Source of the DNA: an uncultured Lachnospiraceae bacterium
GTDB taxonomy: Bacteria; Bacillota; Clostridia; Lachnospirales; Lachnospiraceae
Direction of reading: 5' to 3'
Assembly: GCA_900553305.1 (NCBI GenBank)
Contig: USDI01000122.1
Location: 1-6,718 of the forward strand
Length of the DNA stretch: 6,718 nt
How positions within the stretch are numbered: position 1 is the first letter of the stretch; each line of letters opens with the position of its first letter. Under the pieces are notes generated by a model, which saw only the letters and a program-made list of their open reading frames with translations, had not been told where the DNA came from and did not search any database. This document shows, piece after piece, positions 1 through 5,542 of the stretch. Both the position numbers and the translations under genes were made by a program.

Positions 1-245
1 TGAATTCCTCCCGGTCCCAGCTTCGTCATTGGAGTTGCACTCTCATTCCAATCGTTAAATTCCCCGATTACATAGACCTGCTTTGCATTTGGTGCCCATA
101 CCGCAAAGAACATTCCCTCTTCTCCGTCTTCACAGGAAGGATGCGCCCCCAGCTTCTCATAAATATCATAATGAGTCCCCTGTGCAAACAGATACTGGTC
201 ATCCTGGGAAATGAAGACTGTTGGCTTCTTTTTCTTTTCTGCCAT
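1..245 (-). CDS. glgB: 1,4-alpha-glucan branching enzyme, N-terminal part (runs off the window)
   Basis: Only the first 81 codons are present, starting at ATG 245-243 and leaving the window at base 1. The translation contains QGTHYDIYEKLGAHP, then FFAVWAPNAKQVYVIGEFNDWN. This is the pattern of the N-terminal CBM48 (early-set) domain of GlgB, in which the LGAHP segment precedes the WAPNA..V.VIGDFN.W strand pair. GlgB makes the alpha-1,6 branches of glycogen in the cytoplasm; the catalytic GH13 domain would lie beyond the window, so activity cannot be judged here. A lysine-rich start (MAEKKKKP) precedes the domain. The gene follows the large TPR/AAA-like gene by 18 bp with no room for a terminator, so the two are probably co-transcribed. 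A ribosome binding site is plausible at AAAGGTG about 9 nt upstream. The family call is firm from the motif; the operon is inferred from spacing. Confidence 0.9.
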   Translation of the reverse strand, partial: MAEKKKKPTVFISQDDQYLFAQGTHYDIYEKLGAHPSCEDGEEGMFFAVWAPNAKQVYVIGEFNDWNESATPMTKLGPGGI

Positions 246-263
246 ACCTCTACACACCTTTCT

Positions 264-3200
264 CTAGTAATGCATGAAATCTTTTTCTCTTAAAATGATC
301 ATATCCTCATCATCATATCGATTTCCGAATAGAACATCAAAGAAATGCTTTGGTGTCTTCTTATCCGCATAATAAATTGCTTCATCCACAAGCTCTTCAA
401 TCTCGGAAAGCGTTACCTCATGATCACCGGTCTGCAGATCGGCAATTCTCGTATGCAGAGCCAGAATTCCAAGATCATCAATCGAATATTCCTGCTCTAA
501 AGCATATTTTCTTGCGTATTTCACAAGCGTCTGGTCATCCAGTGCTTCCAGATCCACTCTTAAATTAAATACTTCCTGTAAGTCCTTATTCTTGGCAAGG
601 AATGCGTCCATCCGGTTCTTGGTATCCTCCAGAACCAGAATCAGCCCCTTTTCCTCCTGATTCATCTCACGAAGCAGAACATCCACAGAAGGCTTCTTAA
701 GTGCTGCGGCATCCTCCACGATCAGTGCACCGTTTGCCAGCTTATTTAACGTCTCTGCAATATCCTTCTTGTTCAGAACTGATCCGGAGATTTTCGCAAC
801 CTTACCGGAGAAATTACTGTCATTGGATTGCACATCCTTGATCAGGAGCTTCGCGAAGGCCGTAGACTCCGTTCCCTCTTCACCGGTGACAACAACATTG
901 CCAGTGTAGGAAGCAAGGCTGATGTTATCGATGACCTCCGCAATCTGACGGCGTGTCCGGCGGTGATGGATAAACGGAGCAAACTCTTCTCTTTCCTGCT
1001 CTGTCAGTTCGCGTCCCTTTTCTGTAGAGGAGATCACTTCCCCGGTCGTTTGTACCGGCTCGTCCTCTTTCTTAATCTCTCTTGGTGCCCTAAGCTTCTT
1101 AGACGGTGCTGCCTGTGCCGGAGCTTTTTCCGTCATTTCCGGTATATCTTCAAACTCTAACACAATATTCTGTGTTTCATCAAAATTCTGCTGTACCTTT
1201 TTCTTCTTTCTGCGGAGAGGCATCTTCTTCGGCTCTTCCGATCCTTCTTCTGCTGCTTCTTCCTCCGGATTCTCCTCTGTCGTTTCTGCCCCAGCAGCTT
1301 CTTCCGTTACTTCCTCTGCGGGCTCTTCGACAATTTCTTCCCCGGATTCCTCCGCAGCTTCCTCTTCCTCATCGATGATCTCGGCATCCTCAACCAGTTC
1401 ATCCTGATCGGAATCCTGTACTTCTCCCATAACCGGTTCGGTCACCGGCAACTCTTCCGTCACTTCATCCACAGATTCTTCGATGATTTCTTCCGGTTCC
1501 TCCACAGGCTGCGTTTTCACCTCTTCCTTCTGCTGTGAATGCACTTCCTTTTCTTCCCGCTGCTTCTCAATATCGGAAACCTTGACAACCTTCGGCTTTT
1601 CCTTATCGGCACGAAGCTTTTCTTCCTTCATGGCCGCAGTTACCATGGCATTTTCCAGCTCTTCCAGAAGTCCGGATTTCGTAGACTCATCAAAATCGGC
1701 AAACAGGTTGTCCGTCTGCTTACGCACGCGTTCACGGATTTCCTTGAGACGTCTTTCCTCATTCTCCTTCTTCATCCGCTCCCATTCCGCCATCACATCC
1801 TCGATGCTGAGCTGTCCGGTAATCTGCTTTTCTACCTTCTCGGATTCCGGTACGACCAGACTGATCTGCCCATCATATTCCTGGGAAAGCATATCATCAT
1901 ATCCGGATTTCTTGTTAAAGGTACGGATTACCCCCGTATTGGACATGGCATCAAGGGAAACCGGTGTTACCCGCGGTGTGACCTCTGCCTGTTCTTCTTC
2001 CACTGGACGAAAAGCAGTCCGGTCCGCATTCTTCTCGGCAAGCTCGGAAACAACATCCTGCACATTCACCTCGGAAGTGTTACCGAAGAATACCTCTTCA
2101 TCTGCCTGTTTCAGGTCTTCGTCTGTGATAAGCTTCATCTCATCGGTATCCTGACGCAGAACCGGTTGTGACTTTTCCTGCTTTTCTACTACGGGCTGCT
2201 CCGTCGTTTCCGCGTAAGCCGTCTCCTGTGTCAAGGCTTCCTGGACTTCTGCCACAGGTTCCTCTGCGGTTACCGGCTGTTCTGTCTGCGGCTCAACCGG
2301 CTGCATATCCGGTATGCGGATCGTCTCTTTATCAGCGGCCTCATCTTCCTGTACAGGCTCGTCCGCACTTTCTGCATGATCTACCGGCGCATACATCTGT
2401 GTCATCATCAAATCGTTTACTTCACCTGCCGGCATCTCCTCGGTTTTATTCTCCAAAAGCTCCCGCATACTCTCCGCGAGCTCCTTCTGTAAATTAATCG
2501 TGTTGTACTGGCTGACATCAACGGTTTTGACCTGAATATCAAGATCATCTGCTGAAGAAGGAGCCTGTTCCGTTTTCGGAATCTGCTTTGTATCATCCGT
2601 CAGCTGATTCATCTGGCGACTGTATTCATCATCACCTTCATCCTCGGTTTCATACTTTGCTTCCTCACGCACGGCCGCCTGATCTACCGCAAGATCCGAA
2701 GCACGCATTCCGTTATGACTCTTTAATTCCTCGTACTTCTGCTGTTGTTCCGGTGTTAAAGATGTATGCAGCATCTTAAGCTCATATGCTTTAAGAACAT
2801 ATCTGCCTTCCCCAAACCACAGAATCATCTCATCGCACTCTTCAATGCACTTGCTTTCAAGACCTACCCTGTGGTAAAGGTAAGCCAGCTCGTAGGCCCA
2901 TTTTTCACGGTAATCATGGCGCTTTAATTCTTCAAGAACCTCAATCCGTTCCTCCAGGCTTACATCCTGTGCTTCATACAGCTTATACTGCAGAATATAT
3001 CTGCCGCTGTCCTTCGGTGCAATCTGAACAAATTCCTTGTAGTATTCGATGGCCTGAACGTATTCTCCAAGCTTGATAGACAACTCACAAAGAGAATATA
3101 CAATCAGCCGGCCTTTCTGCTTCTCATAGGCCAGAAGAAGGATATCCCTGCTGTCTTCATATCTTCGGTTAATTTTATATAAATCACTGATGGTACAGAG

Positions 3201-3326
3201 CATCATGACACTTTTTACTCTGCGCCAGTCAATAGAATCTGCGATTTTAACTGCTTCCTCGTATTCGCCTTCTGAAATTAAGGATTTAATCTCATCTGCA
3301 CGTACTTTGTATTCATATTTATCCAA
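264..3326 (-). CDS. Large TPR / acidic-linker / degenerate AAA+-like protein of unknown function
   Basis: About 1020 residues from the TTG at 3326-3324. I chose this start because AGAGGTGA lies 5 nt upstream; the in-frame ATG 12 codons earlier (3362) has no ribosome binding site and would sit only about 10 nt from the predicted transcript start. Three parts are visible. Residues 1 to about 205 are helical and TPR-like (repeated GEYEEAVKIAD, RRYEDSRDILLLAYE and GEYVQAIEYYKEF patterns). Residues about 215-760 are low-complexity and highly charged, with an extremely Glu-rich stretch at roughly 629-699 followed by a basic patch (PLRRKKKKVQQ). Residues about 771-1020 look like an AAA+ fold: a P-loop-like GEEGTEST near 815-822 that lacks the Walker A lysine, a Walker B-like ALIVEDAA near 867-874, and a helical lid-like end. 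ATP hydrolysis is therefore doubtful. No signal peptide or membrane segment is seen. It is probably a scaffold or regulator; a link to glycogen is suggested only by glgB directly downstream. I do not recognise a named gene. Confidence 0.85.
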   Translation of the reverse strand: MDKYEYKVRADEIKSLISEGEYEEAVKIADSIDWRRVKSVMMLCTISDLYKINRRYEDSRDILLLAYEKQKGRLIVYSLCELSIKLGEYVQAIEYYKEFVQIAPKDSGRYILQYKLYEAQDVSLEERIEVLEELKRHDYREKWAYELAYLYHRVGLESKCIEECDEMILWFGEGRYVLKAYELKMLHTSLTPEQQQKYEELKSHNGMRASDLAVDQAAVREEAKYETEDEGDDEYSRQMNQLTDDTKQIPKTEQAPSSADDLDIQVKTVDVSQYNTINLQKELAESMRELLENKTEEMPAGEVNDLMMTQMYAPVDHAESADEPVQEDEAADKETIRIPDMQPVEPQTEQPVTAEEPVAEVQEALTQETAYAETTEQPVVEKQEKSQPVLRQDTDEMKLITDEDLKQADEEVFFGNTSEVNVQDVVSELAEKNADRTAFRPVEEEQAEVTPRVTPVSLDAMSNTGVIRTFNKKSGYDDMLSQEYDGQISLVVPESEKVEKQITGQLSIEDVMAEWERMKKENEERRLKEIRERVRKQTDNLFADFDESTKSGLLEELENAMVTAAMKEEKLRADKEKPKVVKVSDIEKQREEKEVHSQQKEEVKTQPVEEPEEIIEESVDEVTEELPVTEPVMGEVQDSDQDELVEDAEIIDEEEEAAEESGEEIVEEPAEEVTEEAAGAETTEENPEEEAAEEGSEEPKKMPLRRKKKKVQQNFDETQNIVLEFEDIPEMTEKAPAQAAPSKKLRAPREIKKEDEPVQTTGEVISSTEKGRELTEQEREEFAPFIHHRRTRRQIAEVIDNISLASYTGNVVVTGEEGTESTAFAKLLIKDVQSNDSNFSGKVAKISGSVLNKKDIAETLNKLANGALIVEDAAALKKPSVDVLLREMNQEEKGLILVLEDTKNRMDAFLAKNKDLQEVFNLRVDLEALDDQTLVKYARKYALEQEYSIDDLGILALHTRIADLQTGDHEVTLSEIEELVDEAIYYADKKTPKHFFDVLFGNRYDDEDMIILREKDFMHY

Positions 3327-3331
3327 GGTAG

Positions 3332-3339
3332 TCACCTCT
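3332..3339 (-). promoter_or_regulatory. Ribosome binding site that fixes the TTG start of the TPR/AAA-like gene
   Basis: Read on the minus strand this is AGAGGTGA, one mismatch from the AGGAGGTGA complement of the 16S rRNA end, placed 5 nt before TTG 3326-3324. The in-frame ATG at 3362 is preceded only by an AT-rich stretch without any purine run. This decides for the shorter protein with a TTG start. Confidence 0.75.
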
Positions 3340-3378
3340 ATAATTTCTCTGCCGAAAGGCATACATAGTTACGTTATC

Positions 3379-3407
3379 AGTTTACCATACGGGGTATAAG
3401 ATGTCAA
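3379..3407 (-). promoter_or_regulatory. Sigma-A promoter of the TPR/AAA-like gene and glgB
   Basis: On the minus strand a perfect -35 box TTGACA (3407-3402) is followed by a 17-bp spacer and the -10 box TAAACT (3384-3379). Transcription should begin near 3371-3373, giving a leader of about 45 nt up to the TTG start. The -35 box lies just past the T-run of the presumed ksgA terminator, so this operon is set apart from tatD-ksgA. Confidence 0.75.
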
Positions 3408-3414
3408 AAATAAA

Positions 3415-3449
3415 ACGCAAAAAAGAACAAGATATGGGCACGTTCTTCC
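3415..3449 (-). terminator. Weak intrinsic terminator after ksgA
   Basis: Downstream of the ksgA stop codon, the minus strand reads AAGAAC (3447-3442), a 13-nt loop, then GTTCTT (3428-3423) running into a T-run that ends at 3419. A G-T wobble can add one inner pair. The stem is short and mostly A-T, so termination may be partial and some read-through into the next operon is possible. Confidence 0.45.
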
Positions 3450-3453
3450 AACA

Positions 3454-4326
3454 TTACCCATAGATCTTGTAGAAAATTTCGTTGGAAAGCAGTGCAAATT
3501 CCTGTAAGGTCAGTGCTTCTCCCCGGACAGACGGCGAAAATCCAAGCTTTTCAAGAGCTTCCTGTGCCTGCTCCCGGCTGCAGGGGATATCCTGGGCGTT
3601 ACCGATTCCATTTGCCAGTGTTTTCCTTCTCTGGTTAAAAGCCGCCCGGATCAGACGGAATAAGAAGGCCTCGTCTCTTACCTCAACAGGCGGCCTGTCA
3701 TATCGTTTCAGCCGGATGACCGCACTTCCCACATTGGGCTTCGGAATAAAGCAGCCGGGAGAGACATAGGCCACGATCTCCGGCTTTGCATAATACTGTA
3801 CCGCGAGTGACAGGGCACCATAATCCTTCGTTCCGGGTCCTACCTGCATCCGGTCCGCCACCTCCTTCTGCACCATAATCGTAATGCTGTCAAGCGGAAC
3901 ATGGCTCTCAAACAGACCCATGATAATCGGTGTCGTGATATAGTAGGGGAGATTCGCCACAACCTTGATTGGCTTTCCTGCGTTGCGCTCCTCCACAAGC
4001 TTCCGAATGTCCACCTTCAGGATATCCTCATTGATCACGCTCACATTGTCATAAGGGGACAGGGTATCTTCCAGGATTGGAATCAGGGACTTATCAATTT
4101 CAACCGAAATGACCTGACCGGCACTTTCTGCCAGATACTGTGTCATTGTTCCGATTCCCGGTCCGATTTCCAGTACGCAGTCCTCCTTCGTAATTTCTGC
4201 GGATTCCACAATTTTTTCCAGAATATGACTGTCAATCAGAAAGTTCTGCCCGAACCGTTTCTGGAAATTAAAGTTATATTTTTTTAAAATCTCAATCGTT
4301 CCTGTAGGATTTCCTAATGTCGGCAT
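3454..4326 (-). CDS. ksgA: 16S rRNA (adenine(1518)-N6/adenine(1519)-N6)-dimethyltransferase
   Basis: Also called rsmA. It uses S-adenosylmethionine to dimethylate two adjacent adenines in the 3'-terminal hairpin of 16S rRNA, a late step of small-subunit assembly. The 290-residue product has every expected landmark: FGQNFLID at 25-32, SAM-binding motif I EIGPGIGTMT at 53-62, the acidic end of strand 2 (SVEID, 74-78), the catalytic motif IV NLPYYI at 125-130, and FNQRRKTLAN at 230-239 near the C-terminal helical domain. Length is normal for the family. The start is ATG 4326-4324 because AGGAGA lies 6 nt upstream; an in-frame ATG 20 codons earlier (4386) would overlap tatD by 47 bases and is rejected. 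The gene follows tatD by 13 bp and is surely co-transcribed with it. In many Firmicutes the ribonuclease M5 gene (rnmV) sits between these two; it is absent here. Confidence 0.95.
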   Translation of the reverse strand: MPTLGNPTGTIEILKKYNFNFQKRFGQNFLIDSHILEKIVESAEITKEDCVLEIGPGIGTMTQYLAESAGQVISVEIDKSLIPILEDTLSPYDNVSVINEDILKVDIRKLVEERNAGKPIKVVANLPYYITTPIIMGLFESHVPLDSITIMVQKEVADRMQVGPGTKDYGALSLAVQYYAKPEIVAYVSPGCFIPKPNVGSAVIRLKRYDRPPVEVRDEAFLFRLIRAAFNQRRKTLANGIGNAQDIPCSREQAQEALEKLGFSPSVRGEALTLQEFALLSNEIFYKIYG

Positions 4327-4332
4327 GCATTT

Positions 4333-4338
4333 TCTCCT
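4333..4338 (-). promoter_or_regulatory. Ribosome binding site of ksgA
   Basis: AGGAGA on the minus strand, 6 nt before ATG 4326 and entirely inside the 13-bp gap after the tatD stop codon (TAA, 4342-4340). It selects this ATG over the earlier one inside tatD. The tight spacing suggests that ribosomes finishing tatD may help start ksgA. Confidence 0.75.
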
Positions 4339-4339
4339 G

Positions 4340-5137
4340 TTACTGTTTCTTTTTATGAAATCCGTAAACCTGTTCTGCATTGGCAAATGTCACCTGCATA
4401 ACCTGCTCCGGAGTGATTTCCTTTAACTCTGCTATCTTCCCTGCCACATAGGGAAGGTTTAAAGAGGAATTCCGCTTTCCCCTGTTCGGAACCGGAGAAA
4501 GATACGGACTGTCTGTTTCGAGAACAATTTTCTCTAACGGAAGATATTTTACCACTTCTGCAAGCTTTCTTCCATTGCCAAAAGTAACAACTCCGCCAAT
4601 TCCAAAATAAAACCCCATATCAAGAAAGGTACGTGCCAGCTCCACGGAATAGGAATAACAGTGTACGATTCCCCCGATCTCTCCGGCACGATGCGCCTGC
4701 ATAAGATCTACGGTATCCTTAGCAGCATCCCTCGAATGAATAATCAATGGAAGGTGTGTCCGACGTGCCATTTCCATCTGCGCTTCAAACCATTTCTTCT
4801 GAATCTCCCGGTCCGGCTCGTCCCAGTAATAGTCAAGGCCGATCTCGCCCACAGCCACGACCTTACCTCCCTGGTGTAATGCCTCTTCCTTACAAAGCGT
4901 TTCCATAAAAGCAAGATTCTCTTCCGTCAGTTCCCCGGTATCCGAAGGATGTACTCCGATCGATGCATAAATAAAATCATACTTCTTCGCAAGATCCAGG
5001 CTGTCCCGGCACCCCTTCAGGCTGGCTGCAACGTTAACCACTCTCGTAATTCCTTCCTCCGGAAGTTTCAGCAAAAGAGATTCCCTGTCCTCATCAAAGG
5101 CCGGATCATCATAATGTGCATGAGTCTCAAATATCAT
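4340..5137 (-). CDS. tatD: TatD family metal-dependent hydrolase (putative 3'-5' DNase)
   Basis: A 265-residue cytoplasmic TIM-barrel hydrolase of the TatD family, usual length. The metal-binding set is complete: HAH (His6, His8) in FETHAHYDD, Glu98 in VGEIGLDYY, His134 in LIIHSRDA, His159 in GIVHCYS, and Asp209 in LETDSPYLSPVPNRGKRN, the family signature. Members act as Mg-dependent deoxyribonucleases with roles proposed in DNA repair and DNA degradation; the physiological substrate of any one copy is usually unproved. The start is the second of two adjacent ATG codons (5137), 6 nt after AGGAG; the first (5140) is only 3 nt away, and a more distant ATG (5179) would add 14 residues not typical of the family and lies before the ribosome binding site. 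It is the first gene of a tatD-ksgA operon, a pairing common in Firmicutes. Confidence 0.93.
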   Translation of the reverse strand: MIFETHAHYDDPAFDEDRESLLLKLPEEGITRVVNVAASLKGCRDSLDLAKKYDFIYASIGVHPSDTGELTEENLAFMETLCKEEALHQGGKVVAVGEIGLDYYWDEPDREIQKKWFEAQMEMARRTHLPLIIHSRDAAKDTVDLMQAHRAGEIGGIVHCYSYSVELARTFLDMGFYFGIGGVVTFGNGRKLAEVVKYLPLEKIVLETDSPYLSPVPNRGKRNSSLNLPYVAGKIAELKEITPEQVMQVTFANAEQVYGFHKKKQ

Positions 5138-5143
5138 CATATG

Positions 5144-5148
5144 CTCCT
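5144..5148 (-). promoter_or_regulatory. Ribosome binding site of tatD
   Basis: AGGAG on the minus strand, 6 nt before ATG 5137 and 3 nt before ATG 5140. It sits 3 nt after the foot of a leader hairpin (5152-5178). This placement rules out the longer in-frame start at 5179. Confidence 0.7.
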
Positions 5149-5151
5149 GAC

Positions 5152-5178
5152 TGCCCGATTTTTCGTGGTTTTCGGGCA
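5152..5178 (-). repeat. Inverted repeat in the tatD leader, next to the ribosome binding site
   Basis: TGCCCGA (minus 5178-5172) and TCGGGCA (5158-5152) form a perfect 7-bp GC-rich stem around a 13-nt A-rich loop. No T-run follows it, so it is not a terminator. Its foot is only 3 nt from the AGGAG. The hairpin could influence tatD translation or mRNA stability, or be a protein site on DNA; the sequence does not decide. Confidence 0.5.
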
Positions 5179-5179
5179 C

Positions 5180-5213
5180 AATTAAAATTTCTTAAAAATT
5201 TTTAAAAAAGTAC
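5180..5213 (+). promoter_or_regulatory. A/T-rich UP-like element upstream of the tRNA-Lys promoter
   Basis: Almost pure A/T directly before the tRNA -35 box, with phased A- and T-runs and a perfect 14-bp palindrome TTAAAAATTTTTAA at 5192-5205. Such tracts bind the RNA polymerase alpha subunit and boost stable-RNA promoters. The same bases are transcribed as the AU-rich leader of tatD mRNA. The role is inferred from position and composition. Confidence 0.45.
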
Positions 5214-5242
5214 TTGCATTTCAAAAGGCATTATACTATAAT
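5214..5242 (+). promoter_or_regulatory. Sigma-A promoter of tRNA-Lys
   Basis: -35 box TTGCAT at 5214-5219, 17-bp spacer, perfect -10 box TATAAT at 5237-5242. Transcription should start near 5249-5250, giving a 5' leader of about 36 nt that RNase P would remove. It overlaps the oppositely directed tatD promoter, so the two are unlikely to be occupied at once. Confidence 0.8.
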
Positions 5243-5258
5243 AACACTTGCGTTGCAA
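5230..5258 (-). promoter_or_regulatory. Sigma-A promoter of tatD-ksgA, overlapping the tRNA promoter
   Basis: On the minus strand the -35 box TTGCAA (5258-5253), a 17-bp spacer and a perfect -10 box TATAAT (5235-5230). Start of transcription is expected near 5222-5223, giving a leader of about 85 nt with an AU-rich part and a hairpin. The two -10 boxes are separated by one base (5236), and the two -35 boxes are equidistant from it. Confidence 0.7.
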
Positions 5259-5285
5259 ATGAAGTATTAAAACAACAAAAGATAC

Positions 5286-5358
5286 GGACCGCTAGCTCAG
5301 TTGGTAGAGCACCTGACTCTTAATCAGGGTGTCCAGGGTTCGAACCCCTGGCGGTCCA
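5286..5358 (+). tRNA. tRNA-Lys, anticodon CTT
   Basis: A 73-nt cloverleaf can be drawn fully: acceptor GGACCGC / GCGGTCC with discriminator A at 5358, D-arm GCTC AGTTGGTA GAGC, anticodon stem CCTGA / TCAGG with loop CTCTTAA (anticodon CTT, reading AAG for lysine), variable loop GTGTC, and T-arm CAGGG TTCGAAC CCCTG. The CCA end is not encoded, so it must be added by a CCA-adding enzyme, as is common for tRNA genes in Clostridia. It stands alone, with its own promoter and terminator, and converges on the EAL gene. Confidence 0.97.
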
Positions 5359-5362
5359 CTGC

Positions 5363-5410
5363 AAGTACCATTTTTGAGGACACAGGAGCCTTGGGGATGG
5401 TGCTTTTTTT
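5363..5410 (+). terminator. Intrinsic terminator of tRNA-Lys
   Basis: AAGTACCAT (5363-5371) pairs with ATGGTGCTT (5397-5405), nine pairs including one T-G wobble, with a 25-nt loop and a seven-T run at 5404-5410. It begins 5 nt after the tRNA end. The 3' arm and the T-run are shared with an inverted partial copy of the neighbouring 49-bp repeat. Confidence 0.75.
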
Positions 5411-5428
5411 GTGAGCAATGAGCCATGC
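5395..5428 (-). repeat. Inverted partial copy of the 49-bp repeat
   Basis: The 18 bases at 5411-5428 are an exact reverse complement of 5539-5556 in the array (GCATGGCTCATTGCTCAC). Similarity continues outward through TGGTGC (5398-5403), with the repeat's ATGTTT replaced by the T-run of the tRNA terminator, and perhaps faintly further through CAGGAGCC. The tRNA terminator therefore either supplied or absorbed part of a repeat unit. Confidence 0.75.
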
Positions 5429-5429
5429 T

Positions 5430-5490
5430 AAAAATAAAAAAGAACATTCCGGGGAGCTCGCTCACCTGGGAATGTTCTCTTTTTATTTTT
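5430..5490. terminator. Long bidirectional intrinsic terminator
   Basis: AGAACATTCC (5441-5450) pairs perfectly with GGAATGTTCT (5469-5478). After a single unpaired C (5479) the stem continues with AAAAATAAAAA (5430-5440) against TTTTTATTTTT (5480-5490). The loop contains a GC-rich inner hairpin around GAGCTC. It gives a strong stem followed by a T-rich tract on both strands, so it can end the EAL gene transcript from the right and stop any read-through from tRNA-Lys on the left. Confidence 0.8.
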
Positions 5491-5500
5491 AATACGGCGA

Positions 5501-5542
5501 ATGCCGCAGAAGCGAAGCAGCTTGCCTGCGAGCTTCCGGCAT
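5501..5542. repeat. Nested hairpin between the terminator and the repeat array
   Basis: ATGCCG (5501-5506) pairs with CGGCAT (5537-5542); after a 2-nt bulge GAAGC (5509-5513) pairs with GCTTC (5532-5536); inside, GCAG (5517-5520) pairs with CTGC (5526-5529). The right arm is part of the degenerate first unit of the 49-bp array, whose changes from the consensus are what allow the pairing. On the minus strand it lies in the EAL gene 3' untranslated region just before the terminator. Confidence 0.6.

Noticed and set aside
350..2779. Several plus-strand open frames opposite the large TPR/AAA-like gene
   Set aside because: They are Ser/Leu/Pro-rich mirror translations of the Glu/Lys-rich minus-strand gene, without ribosome binding sites or domain-like sequence.
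4327..4386. N-terminal 20-residue extension of KsgA
   Set aside because: It overlaps tatD and lacks a ribosome binding site, while ATG 4326 has AGGAGA at 6 nt.
5138..5179. N-terminal 14-residue extension of TatD
   Set aside because: It contains the hairpin and the ribosome binding site themselves; TatD proteins normally begin just before the HAH motif.
5152..5258. Riboswitch or T-box in the tatD leader
   Set aside because: The leader is only about 85 nt, mostly A/T, with one simple hairpin and no conserved aptamer-like or T-box motif.
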